A DNA stretch of 15,881 nt from Armatimonadota bacterium (GCA_003695835.1 RFHN01000236.1:1-15881), one strand, 5' to 3'. Shown: positions 1-7,681, counted from the first letter of the stretch. A program made the numbers and translations. Notes: generated from the sequence alone by a model not told the origin.

Positions 1-1120
1 CGGTGAAGAACGTGGCTTCGGTGATCGGAAGGTTCACATAGGAGCGAACCCGCATCTCGATGCGACCGTCGCTGGCTCGAACGAAGTTGCCAGCCGGCAC
101 GTTCTCGACGTGGAAGAACTGGAAGTCGGTCGTCGTCTGGAAGACCGGACCGACGTCCACGAACTCGCCCGTGTTCCAGTCTCGGAAGGCCACTCGTAGG
201 AAGCCGCCAACGGACTGGTTGATCTTCGCCTTGATCGTGACGCAGAGCTTGTTCGGGGTGGCCACGGAGGTGTTCATGCCGACGACCATGGCGGTCAGGT
301 TGGCGAACTGAATCTCGGAGGTGAAGTCCGAGAACGTTCGATAGACCGAGTCATCGAGGTCGGCGAGGTCGGCGATCGTGCCGCCCGCGTTCCCGCCGCC
401 GGGGCTCTGGAAAGTGACATCCGCGATCGTCGGGACGACGGCGAGCGTGATGTCATCGAAGTACATACCGCTCGTGCCCGGCGGGTTGGAGTTGAACTCT
501 CCGCCATAGAGGTCGAGAGCGGCGATGTTCGAAATGCCCATCCCGCTCACGCCGTCTTTCCAGCTCTGGCCGATGACGAACGGCACACCGTTGTAGTAGG
601 TGTGCTGCTTGTCCGTGTCCAAGTTGATATCCACCATGTACGGAACCCACTGACCCTTGACCAGGTCGGTTTCGCCCTGCTGGAAGTCAGCGGTTACTTT
701 GTTCGTGTCGGCATTGAAGTTCACCTGGTGCGACCAGTTCAGAGGCTGGGGATACTGGTTGAGCATGATGAACCAGCCTGCGCCCGTTGCCGTAGAAGGC
801 ACGAAAGTCCACGCCTTCATCAGGTAACGCCCGGTCGTAAGGCCGGAAAAGCGCTGAACCGTGTCGTCGCCTCCATCTCCGCCGGAAACGCCGCCTTCAA
901 TCAGCAGCGACTTGGAGCCGCTGTGCGCCTGCGCGTTTGAGACTTGGCCAGAGACGTTTTGGGAGCCCGTCCATTCCTCCCATCCGCCTTGCCCGGCGAT
1001 CGGGCCGAGCGGGTACGATTCGAAGTCGTCGCTCCAAGGCGCGCCACCGCCAAGAAACGCGACAGCCGTAACGGCAGCAATGCTGCTCAGTGCAATGAGT
1101 AATGTTTTTCGTCCTTTCAT
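1..1120 (-). CDS. Secreted surface-type protein, C-terminus cut off by window edge
   Basis: This reading frame stays open from ATG at 1120 to the left edge, giving about 373 codons with no stop. It starts MKGRKTLLIALSSIAAV, a basic N-terminus followed by a hydrophobic stretch, which fits a Sec signal peptide. Straight after comes DDFESYPLGPIAGQGGW, the opening often seen in secreted beta-sandwich (concanavalin A/LamG-like) proteins of environmental bacteria. The rest is rich in G, T, N and aromatic residues with alternating beta-strand character (for example MYFDDITLAVVP near residue 230), as expected for an extracellular domain. A strong Shine-Dalgarno GGAGG lies at 1129..1133, 8 nt before the ATG, and fixes the start. 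The C-terminus is outside the window; a PEP-CTERM anchor there is possible, given the one at 14460..14996, but cannot be seen. No enzymatic motif was recognised, so the function is unknown. Confidence 0.85.
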   Translation of the reverse strand, partial: MKGRKTLLIALSSIAAVTAVAFLGGGAPWSDDFESYPLGPIAGQGGWEEWTGSQNVSGQVSNAQAHSGSKSLLIEGGVSGGDGGDDTVQRFSGLTTGRYLMKAWTFVPSTATGAGWFIMLNQYPQPLNWSHQVNFNADTNKVTADFQQGETDLVKGQWVPYMVDINLDTDKQHTYYNGVPFVIGQSWKDGVSGMGISNIAALDLYGGEFNSNPPGTSGMYFDDITLAVVPTIADVTFQSPGGGNAGGTIADLADLDDSVYRTFSDFTSEIQFANLTAMVVGMNTSVATPNKLCVTIKAKINQSVGGFLRVAFRDWNTGEFVDVGPVFQTTTDFQFFHVENVPAGNFVRASDGRIEMRVRSYVNLPITEATFFT

Positions 1121-1173
1121 AGTTTGTACCTCCACAAGGATCTCGGGCGTCGTTTCGCCCGGAGCACGAGTTC

Positions 1174-1179
1174 AGTATA
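1174..1179 (-). promoter_or_regulatory. Probable -10 box for the secreted protein gene at 1120
   Basis: The minus strand reads TATACT here, inside the decamer GGATATACTG. Transcription starting about 7 nt downstream would give a leader of roughly 45 nt containing the GGAGG ribosome site at 1129..1133. The same decamer, in the same orientation, precedes the site-2 protease gene at 7681..7690. No convincing -35 box was seen. The overlapping plus-strand TATATC (1176..1181) could serve the divergent gene at 1196 and would leave it only a very short leader; that half of the call is weak. Confidence 0.45.
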
Positions 1180-1195
1180 TCCGAGTTCGTCCCAT

Positions 1196-2101
1196 ATGAA
1201 ACGGTCCAATTACCAGGTTTCTCGCGGTATCGCCGGGTTCGCAGTAGGACTCGGGCTGCTGCTGTCAGCCACAACCGGGGGCTGCCGCGGCGACAAGGGG
1301 CCTCAACACACTGGCGCCCCCCCAGATCAGGACCGAAGCACCCTACAAGCGCCAACGCCTGAGGACAGCGAGCCGATCGTGCGCCTGGACCCCCCAACAC
1401 TGGAGGAACCCAAGGTGGATGCGCCAAAAGGGGTCTTGCTCCGGCTCAACCTCAAACCTGGACAGTCATTTGTCCGAGTCTTTCGGGGCGAGAGCCGCAT
1501 TAGCCTCGAAGGGGCGGAGCCTGTCGTGCAGAAATTCTCGATGAGCGTCACTTCGAGCGTTGAGAGTCAGGACGGCGACATCTACACGCTGAAGCTGGTC
1601 GCGACGCCGCTAACCGTCGAGAAAGGCGAGGCAACCGAGCGCAGCGGCTTCTTCACGGAGAAACCCACGGTCGTAGACGTGGACTCGAGAGGCCGGCTGC
1701 TTACGCCGCCGGAAGCCGTGGTGGCGGCAGTGCAGCTGATCGGATTCATCCCGTTCCCGGAGAAGAGGATCGTACCAGGGACGAGTTGGTCTATGACCGG
1801 AGAACGCGAGTGGCCTCTTCTTGGGAAGGTCAAAGCGACCGAGACCTGGACGTTTCTGGGCGAGGAGACCGTCCGTGGTGTTCGCGCCTACAAAGTCGAA
1901 CAGACCACGAAGAGTGACGTGAAGGGTTTGAAGGCCCGGGCTGTTTTCTATTTCGAGGCCACGACGGGTCGCCTGATCGGCGGAAATGTGCGGCAGGAAG
2001 GCACCGTCTCCCTTCCGGCGCCCAACGGCGAAGCGCGACAAGCCGAGGTGAGCCTGGTCGTAGAGATTACGAGTGATCCGGGAGGTGGAAAGAGCCAGTG
2101 A
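1196..2101 (+). CDS. Putative lipoprotein, function unknown
   Basis: This gene encodes 301 residues. The N-terminus MKRSNYQVSRGIAGFAVGLG runs into a hydrophobic stretch ending in TTGGC. Cysteine at about residue 30 would be the lipidated residue, but the lipobox is weak because position -3 is not Leu, Val or Ile. A Pro/Glu/Asp-rich linker of about 45 residues follows. After it comes an all-beta body with paired strands such as KFSMSVTSSVES and YTLKLVATPL, and a PGTSW segment. Its layout recalls DUF6263-type lipoproteins, but I cannot confirm that. The start was chosen because upstream in-frame codons run into the divergent gene's leader. There is no Shine-Dalgarno sequence before 1196, unlike most neighbours, so a short or leaderless mRNA is likely. 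The stop overlaps the GTG of the glycosyltransferase gene by 4 nt, which indicates co-transcription and coupled translation. It is likely to be membrane-anchored outside the cytoplasm. Confidence 0.75.
   Translation: MKRSNYQVSRGIAGFAVGLGLLLSATTGGCRGDKGPQHTGAPPDQDRSTLQAPTPEDSEPIVRLDPPTLEEPKVDAPKGVLLRLNLKPGQSFVRVFRGESRISLEGAEPVVQKFSMSVTSSVESQDGDIYTLKLVATPLTVEKGEATERSGFFTEKPTVVDVDSRGRLLTPPEAVVAAVQLIGFIPFPEKRIVPGTSWSMTGEREWPLLGKVKATETWTFLGEETVRGVRAYKVEQTTKSDVKGLKARAVFYFEATTGRLIGGNVRQEGTVSLPAPNGEARQAEVSLVVEITSDPGGGKSQ
2081..2086 (+). promoter_or_regulatory. Ribosome binding site for the GTG start at 2098
   Basis: GGAGGT lies inside the end of the lipoprotein gene, 11 nt before GTG at 2098. Together with the GTGA stop/start overlap it supports the GTG as the true start of the glycosyltransferase. 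The next in-frame candidate, GTG at about residue 15, falls inside the conserved first beta-strand of the family and is less likely. Confidence 0.6.
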
Positions 2102-3141
2102 GGCGGTACACCGGCGATCGGCTGCCCACGAACGCGAGGGTGGCGCTGCTCGTCAACGACGCATTGGGCAACTTCGCCATTGCGACGCCCCTGGCGCAAG
2201 CGATCCGGCATTTCCATCCGGACGGGATCCTCGACTATTACGGCGGAACGCGGACGGAAGAGCTGGAGATCGCGGCCGTCGAAAGCCTACGACTGTATGA
2301 CTGGAGGTTTGGAATCGTCGGGAGGCCGCTGCGCCTCTCGATCGAAGAGGCCCTCGTCCGGAAGGCGCAGATCGGCGGGTATGACCTCGTGATCAACCTC
2401 GAACACTCCCAGGCTCACATGGCGATCGCCGCTCTTCTGGGGGAGGGCACGTTCGTTTGCGGGCCGTGCTTGAGTCCTGACGGCCGCGGAGCGTGGGAGT
2501 ACCCTCCGGACGAGCGGGGTGACCTCTGGCGGGACACGCAGTGGGCGACGGAAGACCTTGCGCAGCGGTATTCGTTCCTCGAGACCGGCTTCATTGGAGA
2601 GATCTTCATCCGCCTCGCCTATCTCGATCCGGTCCCCGGCGCGTCGTGGCCCGGCGGCATCCCGCGCTACCGTTTCGCGTCTGAGGAACCGCCGTTCGAG
2701 ACGCCCAAAGCGCTCATCTCGACAGGCGGCTCTCTGGCCCACAAGCTCTGGCCTATGGAGAAATGGGCGGGCTTGTTGCGCGAATGGGGCGTCAGACCGG
2801 GGCTCTTGGGGGCGCCGCCGAAGCGGCAAGCGCAGTTCTATCACTCTGCCGACAGCGAAGAGGCGCTGGTGCGCGAGGGGCTCGTTGAGGACCTCCGGGG
2901 AAAGCTCACCCTGCCGCAGGTCGTCGGCGCAATCGAGCGGTCGGACATCGTGGTTACCTTGGACAACGGAATCCTTCACTTTGCGGCCGCTTTCGACAAG
3001 CCCACTGTCGGGCTGTATCGGAAGGAGGTCGTCTCCCTGTGGGCGCCACCGAATCCGAACCTCGTGGCCCTCTCGAACGATGCCGGAGTCTCCGAGATTT
3101 CGGTGGCCGAGGTCCTCCAAGCGATCCGGGCGCTGCAGTAG
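2098..3141 (+). CDS. Glycosyltransferase family 9 (heptosyltransferase-like)
   Basis: This 347-residue protein, close to the usual GT9 length, should transfer a sugar, heptose-like or other, from a nucleotide-activated donor onto a cell-surface glycan or lipid. GT9 enzymes have two Rossmann-like halves. The N-terminal half opens with RVALLVNDALGNFAIATPLA (residues about 14-33), matching the strand-loop-helix that begins these proteins. In the C-terminal half, SLAHKLWPMEKWAGL matches the family's K-W..E.W segment. The block from about residue 270 onward, LTLPQVVGAIERSDIVVTLD followed by NGILHFAAA, matches the conserved donor-binding region; Asp289 is in the usual D-[SN]-G-x-x-H-x-A motif. No signal peptide is seen, so it is probably cytosolic or peripheral to the inner membrane. 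It is translationally coupled to the lipoprotein gene. The acceptor is unknown, and no other surface-polysaccharide genes are in view. Confidence 0.85.
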   Translation: MRRYTGDRLPTNARVALLVNDALGNFAIATPLAQAIRHFHPDGILDYYGGTRTEELEIAAVESLRLYDWRFGIVGRPLRLSIEEALVRKAQIGGYDLVINLEHSQAHMAIAALLGEGTFVCGPCLSPDGRGAWEYPPDERGDLWRDTQWATEDLAQRYSFLETGFIGEIFIRLAYLDPVPGASWPGGIPRYRFASEEPPFETPKALISTGGSLAHKLWPMEKWAGLLREWGVRPGLLGAPPKRQAQFYHSADSEEALVREGLVEDLRGKLTLPQVVGAIERSDIVVTLDNGILHFAAAFDKPTVGLYRKEVVSLWAPPNPNLVALSNDAGVSEISVAEVLQAIRALQ

Positions 3142-3192
3142 GCTTCCACCTAATTCCCGCAAATACATGGATCCTGGGGCAGGAAAAGCATG

Positions 3193-3198
3193 TAGAAT
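3193..3198 (+). promoter_or_regulatory. Possible -10 box of the pilin gene
   Basis: TAGAAT lies about 36 nt before the pilin ATG and would give a leader of about 29 nt that includes the AGGAGGT ribosome site. The 92-nt gap from the glycosyltransferase suggests the pilin has its own promoter. No good -35 box is visible. An identical hexamer precedes gyrA. Confidence 0.35.
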
Positions 3199-3222
3199 GG
3201 AGAAAGCGTTCGCAAGGACGCG

Positions 3223-3229
3223 AGGAGGT
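3223..3229 (+). promoter_or_regulatory. Ribosome binding site fixing the pilin start
   Basis: AGGAGGT lies 4 nt before ATG at 3234. The open frame continues upstream to 3039, but only this ATG has a ribosome site and only it gives a proper short prepilin leader peptide, so the longer frame is discarded. Confidence 0.75.
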
Positions 3230-3233
3230 CCTC

Positions 3234-4040
3234 ATGCGGCAGAAGGCATTCACATTGGTTGAACTCTTGGTGGTAATCGCGATCATCGCGATCACGGCGG
3301 CCATCCTCTTTCCGGTTTTCGTTCAGGCGAAGCACGCGGCAAAACAGACCGCCTGCCTCAGCAACCAAAAGCAGCTGGGCATGGCGATGATGATGTACCT
3401 CACCGATCACGACGACACCTGGTTCCCGGCGTTCACGGCGAGCCCGCTCGAAGGATTCGCACCGCAGGATCCGTGGATCGGCTACGACAACAACAACGGC
3501 GGCATTTACGGCGGGTTCTGGGGACGCGTGAACCAACCCGCTCGAAACAAGCCGCGCCCGGGCAAATTGGATCCCTACATCCAAAACGAAGGTGTCAAGC
3601 AGTGTCCCTCGAAGCCCGGTACGTGGCAGATGAGCTACTGCCTCAACTGGTGGAGCCCTCCGTACTACTCGGGCTACTACAGTCGAAACCCTGGCGCCCG
3701 CGGGAACGAGTGGGGCCCGAGCGTCAAACAGATTCGCATCGGCAGGATGGGTTTCTGGGAATGCGTCGGCGCGAAGCAGAGCGAAGTGCAAGAGCCGGCT
3801 GAAACTCTCATCGCCTGGGAGCACAACGCGTGGGTGCCGGTCTGCAACTTCCTGCAAGTGGAGAACTGGTACGACAGCCCACCGAACCGGGAAAGCCTGC
3901 GAAGGCACTTCCACTGGTTGCACACGCAAAAGGCGATCGGACTCTTCGCGGATGGGCACGCAAAAGCGCTCATCTACGGGCAGTTGCGCCGACCGATCTT
4001 CTCCAGCCGGAAGGACATCTATCCAGAGTGGAACCGGTAG
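3234..4040 (+). CDS. Type IV pilin-like protein with H-X9-DG motif
   Basis: This 268-residue protein has a class III prepilin signal: MRQKAFTLVELLVVIAIIAI, where the leader MRQKA would be cut before Phe6, followed by Glu at mature position 5 and a hydrophobic helix (residues about 6-25). The residue before the cleavage site is Ala rather than the usual Gly. The continuation ILFPVFVQAKHAAKQTACLS resembles the many pilin-like proteins of Armatimonadota and Planctomycetes. At the C-terminus His230 and Asp240-Gly241 form the H-X9-DG motif (HTQKAIGLFADG) of the prepilin-associated TIGR04294-type domain. The middle is rich in Trp, Tyr, Asn and Pro (for example LNWWSPPYYSGYYSRN), as in an extracellular globular head. 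It is probably exported through a type IV pilus or type II secretion-like apparatus and membrane-anchored; no assembly genes are nearby. Its stop abuts that of gyrA directly. Confidence 0.9.
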   Translation: MRQKAFTLVELLVVIAIIAITAAILFPVFVQAKHAAKQTACLSNQKQLGMAMMMYLTDHDDTWFPAFTASPLEGFAPQDPWIGYDNNNGGIYGGFWGRVNQPARNKPRPGKLDPYIQNEGVKQCPSKPGTWQMSYCLNWWSPPYYSGYYSRNPGARGNEWGPSVKQIRIGRMGFWECVGAKQSEVQEPAETLIAWEHNAWVPVCNFLQVENWYDSPPNRESLRRHFHWLHTQKAIGLFADGHAKALIYGQLRRPIFSSRKDIYPEWNR

Positions 4041-6491
4041 CTACTGCTCGCCCGTATCCGTCTCGGTGATCAACCGCGCGATGCTTGCGATCCGGTCGTC
4101 GGGCGCGAGGTTAATCAGCTTGACACCTTGAGCGATTCGACCCACGCGGCGTACTTCGGAGACCTTGAGGCGAAGCGTCTTGCCCTTGACCGTGATGAGG
4201 GCGAGGCGATCGTCCGGGGCAACGATTCGTGCACCAACGACCTTACCGGTCTTTTTGGTAACCGCCATCGTCTTGATACCCATGCCGCCCCGCTTCTGAC
4301 TTCTGTATTCCTTGATGGGCGTCCGCTTTCCGAGGCCGAGTTCGCCGACGGTGAGAACGTCGAGCTTCTCGTCCTCTACGAGCAGGGCTGAGACGACCTC
4401 GTCCCCCTTCCTGAGGCGGATGCCGCGGACGCCGCCCGCCGCTCGGCTGCGGCTCGTCAGCTCCTCCTCGTTGAACCGAATGCTCATGCCCTCTCGGGTG
4501 ACGATGATGATGTCCTGCTTGCCTTTGCTACGCAGGACCCAACGCAGGCTGTCGCCCTCCTCGATGTCGAAAGCGCGCAATCCGTTACTCCGGATGTTCT
4601 GGAAGGCCGAGAGCGGCGTTCGCTTCACCTCGCCCATGCTGGTGACCATGATGAAGTACCCTTCCCCGCTCATGTCCCGAACGGTGGTCGCGGCCGTCAC
4701 ATGTTCGTCGCTGTCAATCGCAATGTAGTTGATGACCGGTGAACCCTTCGCGTACCGCCCGGACTCAGGAATCTCGTAGGCCTTCAATCGGAAGACACGG
4801 CCCCGATCCGTGAAGAGCAGGATCGTTTGGTGCGATGTGACTTGGAAGAGGTTTTGGATCTCGTCAGCCTCTTTGAGGCTCGTTCCGACGACCCCCTTGC
4901 CTCCGCGCCGCTGGCTTCGGTAGGCGTCAATCGCCACCCGCTTGATGTAGCCATCCCGGCTGATCGTAACGATCGCTTCCTCGTCCGGTATCAGGTCTTC
5001 GTCGCTGATCTCGCCCGGCTCATGGGGGATGATCTTCGTTCGGCGCTCATCACCATGCTTCTTTCGGAGGGTTTCAAGCTCCTCTTTCATGATCTCGGTG
5101 ATGCGGGTCGGGCTCGTCAGGATATCCATCAGGTCGCTGACGCGCCGCAGGATCCGCTTATAGTCCTCTTCGAGCTTTTGTTGTTCCAGCTTCGTGAGGC
5201 GCCGCAGTTGCATGTTGAGGATGACGTTCGCCTGGAACATCGTCATCCCGAAGCGACGGACGAGCTCGCGGCGGGCTGCGTCCGGGTCTTCCGCATTTCG
5301 GATCACCTGGATCACCTCGTCGAGGTTCGCCCTGGCGATCTGATAGCCTTCGCTGATGTGCGCCTCTTCGAGGGCGCGATTCAGTTCGAATCGAGTGCGC
5401 CGCTCGATGACGAGACGACGGTGCTTGATGTATTCGTCGAGCAGCGTCGTCAAGGGCGCAACGCGCGGAACGCCGTCAATGAGGCTGAGCATGATGGCGC
5501 CGAACGTTGTGCGCAGCATCGTGTGCTTCCGAAGGTAGTTGAGGACTTTCTGGGGGTTGCCGTCTCGCTTGATCGTAATCTCGATCCGCAGGCCGTTCCG
5601 ATCCGTAAAGTCATCAATGGCGGCGATCGCGTCCTGTTTCTTCTTCTTGACCAGATCCGCAATCTGCTCGATCAAAGTTTGGACGTTGACCTGATACGGG
5701 ACTTCCGTGATGACGATCTTGTGCTTGCCGCCCTCCGCCTCCTCGATCGCAGTCTTCGCTTGCATGGTCATACGACCGCGGCCCGTTGCGTACATCTCCT
5801 TGATGCCCTTGGTGCCCATGATGATCCCGTAGGTCGGGAAGTCGGGGCCCGGGAGGACGGTCATCAGGTCTTCCACCGTGCACTTCGGGTTTTCGATGCG
5901 CATGAGGATCGCTTCTACGACCTCGTTGAGATTATGCGGCGGCATGTTCGTCGCCATGCCGACCGCGATGCCGGTAGCACCATTGCAAAGCAAGTTCGGA
6001 AACTTCGCAGGGAGATAGACGGGTTCGTTCTTCGTTTGAAGGTAAGTGGGAGTCCAGTCCACCGTTTCCCGCTCGATGTCCTCGAGCATCTCCATGGCGA
6101 TTGGCGAGAGTCGCGCTTCCGTGTAGCGCATTGCGGCTGGCGGGTCGCCGTAGATGCTGCCGAAGTTCCCTTGCGGATCGATGAGCGGATAGCGCATCGA
6201 GAAGTCCTGCGCCATCCGAACGAGAGTCGGGTAAATGACCTCTTGGCCGTGGGGGTGAAAATCGCCCTGGGTGTCGCCGGCGATCTTGGCGGACTTGGTG
6301 CGCGGCCGATCCGGCGTGTAGCCGCCTTGGAGCATGGCGTAGAGGATGCGGCGTTGGACCGGTTTCAGACCATCTCGCACGTCTGGCAATGCCCGAGCGA
6401 CGATGACGGACATCGCGTAGTTGACGTACGATTTGCGCATCTCGTCCGCTACGGGGACGACTCGAATACTGGCGTTAGACTCTTCAGGCAT
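4041..6491 (-). CDS. gyrA: DNA gyrase subunit A
   Basis: This 816-residue subunit of the type IIA topoisomerase introduces negative supercoils together with GyrB. The N-terminal breakage-reunion domain starts with the conserved ALPDVRDGLKPVQRRILYAM (residues 34-53). The DNA-cleaving tyrosine is Tyr123 in AAMRYTE, next to Arg122. A coiled-coil and tower region ends near residue 480, and the C-terminal beta-pinwheel carries the gyrase-specific GyrA box QRRGGKG at residues 527-533. That box separates it from ParC. A second, weaker copy (QKRGGMG) lies farther on. Around the first catalytic helix the sequence is HPHGQEVIYPTLVRMAQ. Compared with E. coli, Ser83 is Glu84 and Asp87 is Pro88, so both quinolone-anchoring residues are absent. 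ATG at 6491 is the only sensible start, although no good Shine-Dalgarno is present. gyrB is not in the window. The gene follows the protease gene by 52 nt, with a possible promoter between. Confidence 0.97.
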   Translation of the reverse strand: MPEESNASIRVVPVADEMRKSYVNYAMSVIVARALPDVRDGLKPVQRRILYAMLQGGYTPDRPRTKSAKIAGDTQGDFHPHGQEVIYPTLVRMAQDFSMRYPLIDPQGNFGSIYGDPPAAMRYTEARLSPIAMEMLEDIERETVDWTPTYLQTKNEPVYLPAKFPNLLCNGATGIAVGMATNMPPHNLNEVVEAILMRIENPKCTVEDLMTVLPGPDFPTYGIIMGTKGIKEMYATGRGRMTMQAKTAIEEAEGGKHKIVITEVPYQVNVQTLIEQIADLVKKKKQDAIAAIDDFTDRNGLRIEITIKRDGNPQKVLNYLRKHTMLRTTFGAIMLSLIDGVPRVAPLTTLLDEYIKHRRLVIERRTRFELNRALEEAHISEGYQIARANLDEVIQVIRNAEDPDAARRELVRRFGMTMFQANVILNMQLRRLTKLEQQKLEEDYKRILRRVSDLMDILTSPTRITEIMKEELETLRKKHGDERRTKIIPHEPGEISDEDLIPDEEAIVTISRDGYIKRVAIDAYRSQRRGGKGVVGTSLKEADEIQNLFQVTSHQTILLFTDRGRVFRLKAYEIPESGRYAKGSPVINYIAIDSDEHVTAATTVRDMSGEGYFIMVTSMGEVKRTPLSAFQNIRSNGLRAFDIEEGDSLRWVLRSKGKQDIIIVTREGMSIRFNEEELTSRSRAAGGVRGIRLRKGDEVVSALLVEDEKLDVLTVGELGLGKRTPIKEYRSQKRGGMGIKTMAVTKKTGKVVGARIVAPDDRLALITVKGKTLRLKVSEVRRVGRIAQGVKLINLAPDDRIASIARLITETDTGEQ

Positions 6492-6523
6492 AGGCAGCAG
6501 AAAGCGCGCGGTTGCGCCGCTCT

Positions 6524-6529
6524 ATTCTA
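6524..6529 (-). promoter_or_regulatory. Possible -10 box of gyrA
   Basis: TAGAAT on the minus strand lies 32 nt before the gyrA ATG, in the 52-nt gap after the protease gene. It would give a leader of about 26 nt. No clear -35 box is seen because that position falls within the end of the protease gene. Co-transcription from the protease promoter is also possible. Confidence 0.35.
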
Positions 6530-6543
6530 CCTGACGGGCGAGC

Positions 6544-7674
6544 CTACGGAATGGATTCGTCCAGGGCAACTTTGAGATTGAAAAACTCCATGATATCTCG
6601 AAAAGATATCATACCAATCATCTCGCCATTATCCACGACGAGCAGCCGACTCTTCCCTTGCCGAGCCATCAGCGAAAGCGCCTGGAGCGTGTCCAGGGTC
6701 GGCGGGATGGAGTTGGTGCCATCGCAGGGCTCCATCGCATCGGCAACCGTAAGAGTTGCCCACTGCTCTTTCGGAATGCCGCGAAGAGACTCCACCGAGA
6801 CGATTCCCAGCAGGCGCCCCTCGGAAACCACTGGGTAGGCCTTGAAGTGGTGATAGTACACGTAGTTCTGCACAAACTCGTCCAGGCGAAGGTCCGGAGG
6901 CACTGTAACGACATTCCGGTTCATGAATCGCGCAACGGGCTCGCCCTGGAGGTACTGCCGAAGAAGAACCTGTTCGTAGGACTGCTGAGCCGCCGAGCGA
7001 ACAAACATTCCCAAAAGGAACCACCAGAAGCCCGCCACGAAGTGCCCGGTGAGGATGGATACGACTCCCACCAAGATCATGAAGAGCCCGAAGGACGAAC
7101 CGATGATCGAGGAGACATGCGTCGCCTTCTTGAGGCTGTTTTGGACTTTCCACAGGATAGATCGCAGCACGCGCCCGCCGTCGAGCGGGAACGCCGGAAC
7201 CATGTTGAAGCCCGCAAGCAACAGGTTGATCTGTCCAAGGTAGCGCAGCGTTACGCTCACCACCTCCATCGGGCCAGAGAGAACCACTGCTCCGCCATAA
7301 CAAACCCCTGCCACGAGAACGCTCATGATCGGCCCTGCGATCGCCATTTTGAATTCCGACTCCGGCGTCGGCGGCTCGTCCATCATCTCGGCGACGCCAC
7401 CGAAAATGAAGAGGGTGATGCCTCGCATCCGAATGCCGTTCGCTCGCGCTATGACTGAGTGTGCGAACTCGTGCAGCACGATGGAGAGGAAAAGACCGAT
7501 CGCTCCCCCCAAGCCCATGTACCAATACGTGGCCTTCGGTAATCCTGGGCGCATCATCGGGAAGACGCTGTCGGCAAGGCTCCATGTTACCAACGCAGCG
7601 AGTACAAGCCAACTCGCATCCACATACACGTCAAAGCCCGAGAGGCGGAGAATCTTGATCTTTCGACCGAACAC
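6544..7674 (-). CDS. Site-2 protease family membrane metalloprotease with two CBS repeats
   Basis: This 376-residue protein belongs to the M50 intramembrane zinc proteases, which cut transmembrane segments of substrates such as anti-sigma factors. The zinc motif HEFAH is at residues 68-72 inside a membrane helix (GLFLSIVLHEFAH). The third ligand is Asp165 in NMVPAFPLDGGRVL, the family's second signature. Hydrophobic helices lie at about residues 20-35, 52-75, 115-135, 145-165 and 190-225. The C-terminal part (about 245-370) is a tandem CBS pair, VARFMNRNVVTVPPD and VADAMEPCDGTNSI, each followed by a VV..G.L.GI-type strand. CBS pairs commonly bind adenosyl ligands, so activity may respond to nucleotides. 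This is the Rip3-like M50B arrangement. The start is GTG at 7674. No Shine-Dalgarno is present, but TATACT ends 7 nt before the GTG, so the mRNA is probably leaderless. The substrate is unknown. Confidence 0.92.
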   Translation of the reverse strand: MFGRKIKILRLSGFDVYVDASWLVLAALVTWSLADSVFPMMRPGLPKATYWYMGLGGAIGLFLSIVLHEFAHSVIARANGIRMRGITLFIFGGVAEMMDEPPTPESEFKMAIAGPIMSVLVAGVCYGGAVVLSGPMEVVSVTLRYLGQINLLLAGFNMVPAFPLDGGRVLRSILWKVQNSLKKATHVSSIIGSSFGLFMILVGVVSILTGHFVAGFWWFLLGMFVRSAAQQSYEQVLLRQYLQGEPVARFMNRNVVTVPPDLRLDEFVQNYVYYHHFKAYPVVSEGRLLGIVSVESLRGIPKEQWATLTVADAMEPCDGTNSIPPTLDTLQALSLMARQGKSRLLVVDNGEMIGMISFRDIMEFFNLKVALDESIP

Positions 7675-7681
7675 CAGGCCC

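Noticed and set aside
897..1427. Minus-strand open frame crossing the first divergent gap
   Set aside because: It conflicts with two better-supported genes, is rich in Arg, Cys and Pro, and has no ribosome site. The secreted protein frame starting at 1120 has both a signal peptide and GGAGG.
3039..3233. Longer N-terminus for the pilin-like protein
   Set aside because: It would overlap the glycosyltransferase gene and bury the prepilin leader. ATG at 3234 has a strong ribosome site.
4827..6575. Plus-strand open frame of 582 codons opposite gyrA
   Set aside because: It lies wholly antisense to the well-matched gyrA coding sequence, is rich in Asp, Arg, Val and His as expected of a complement frame, and shows no family resemblance or ribosome site.
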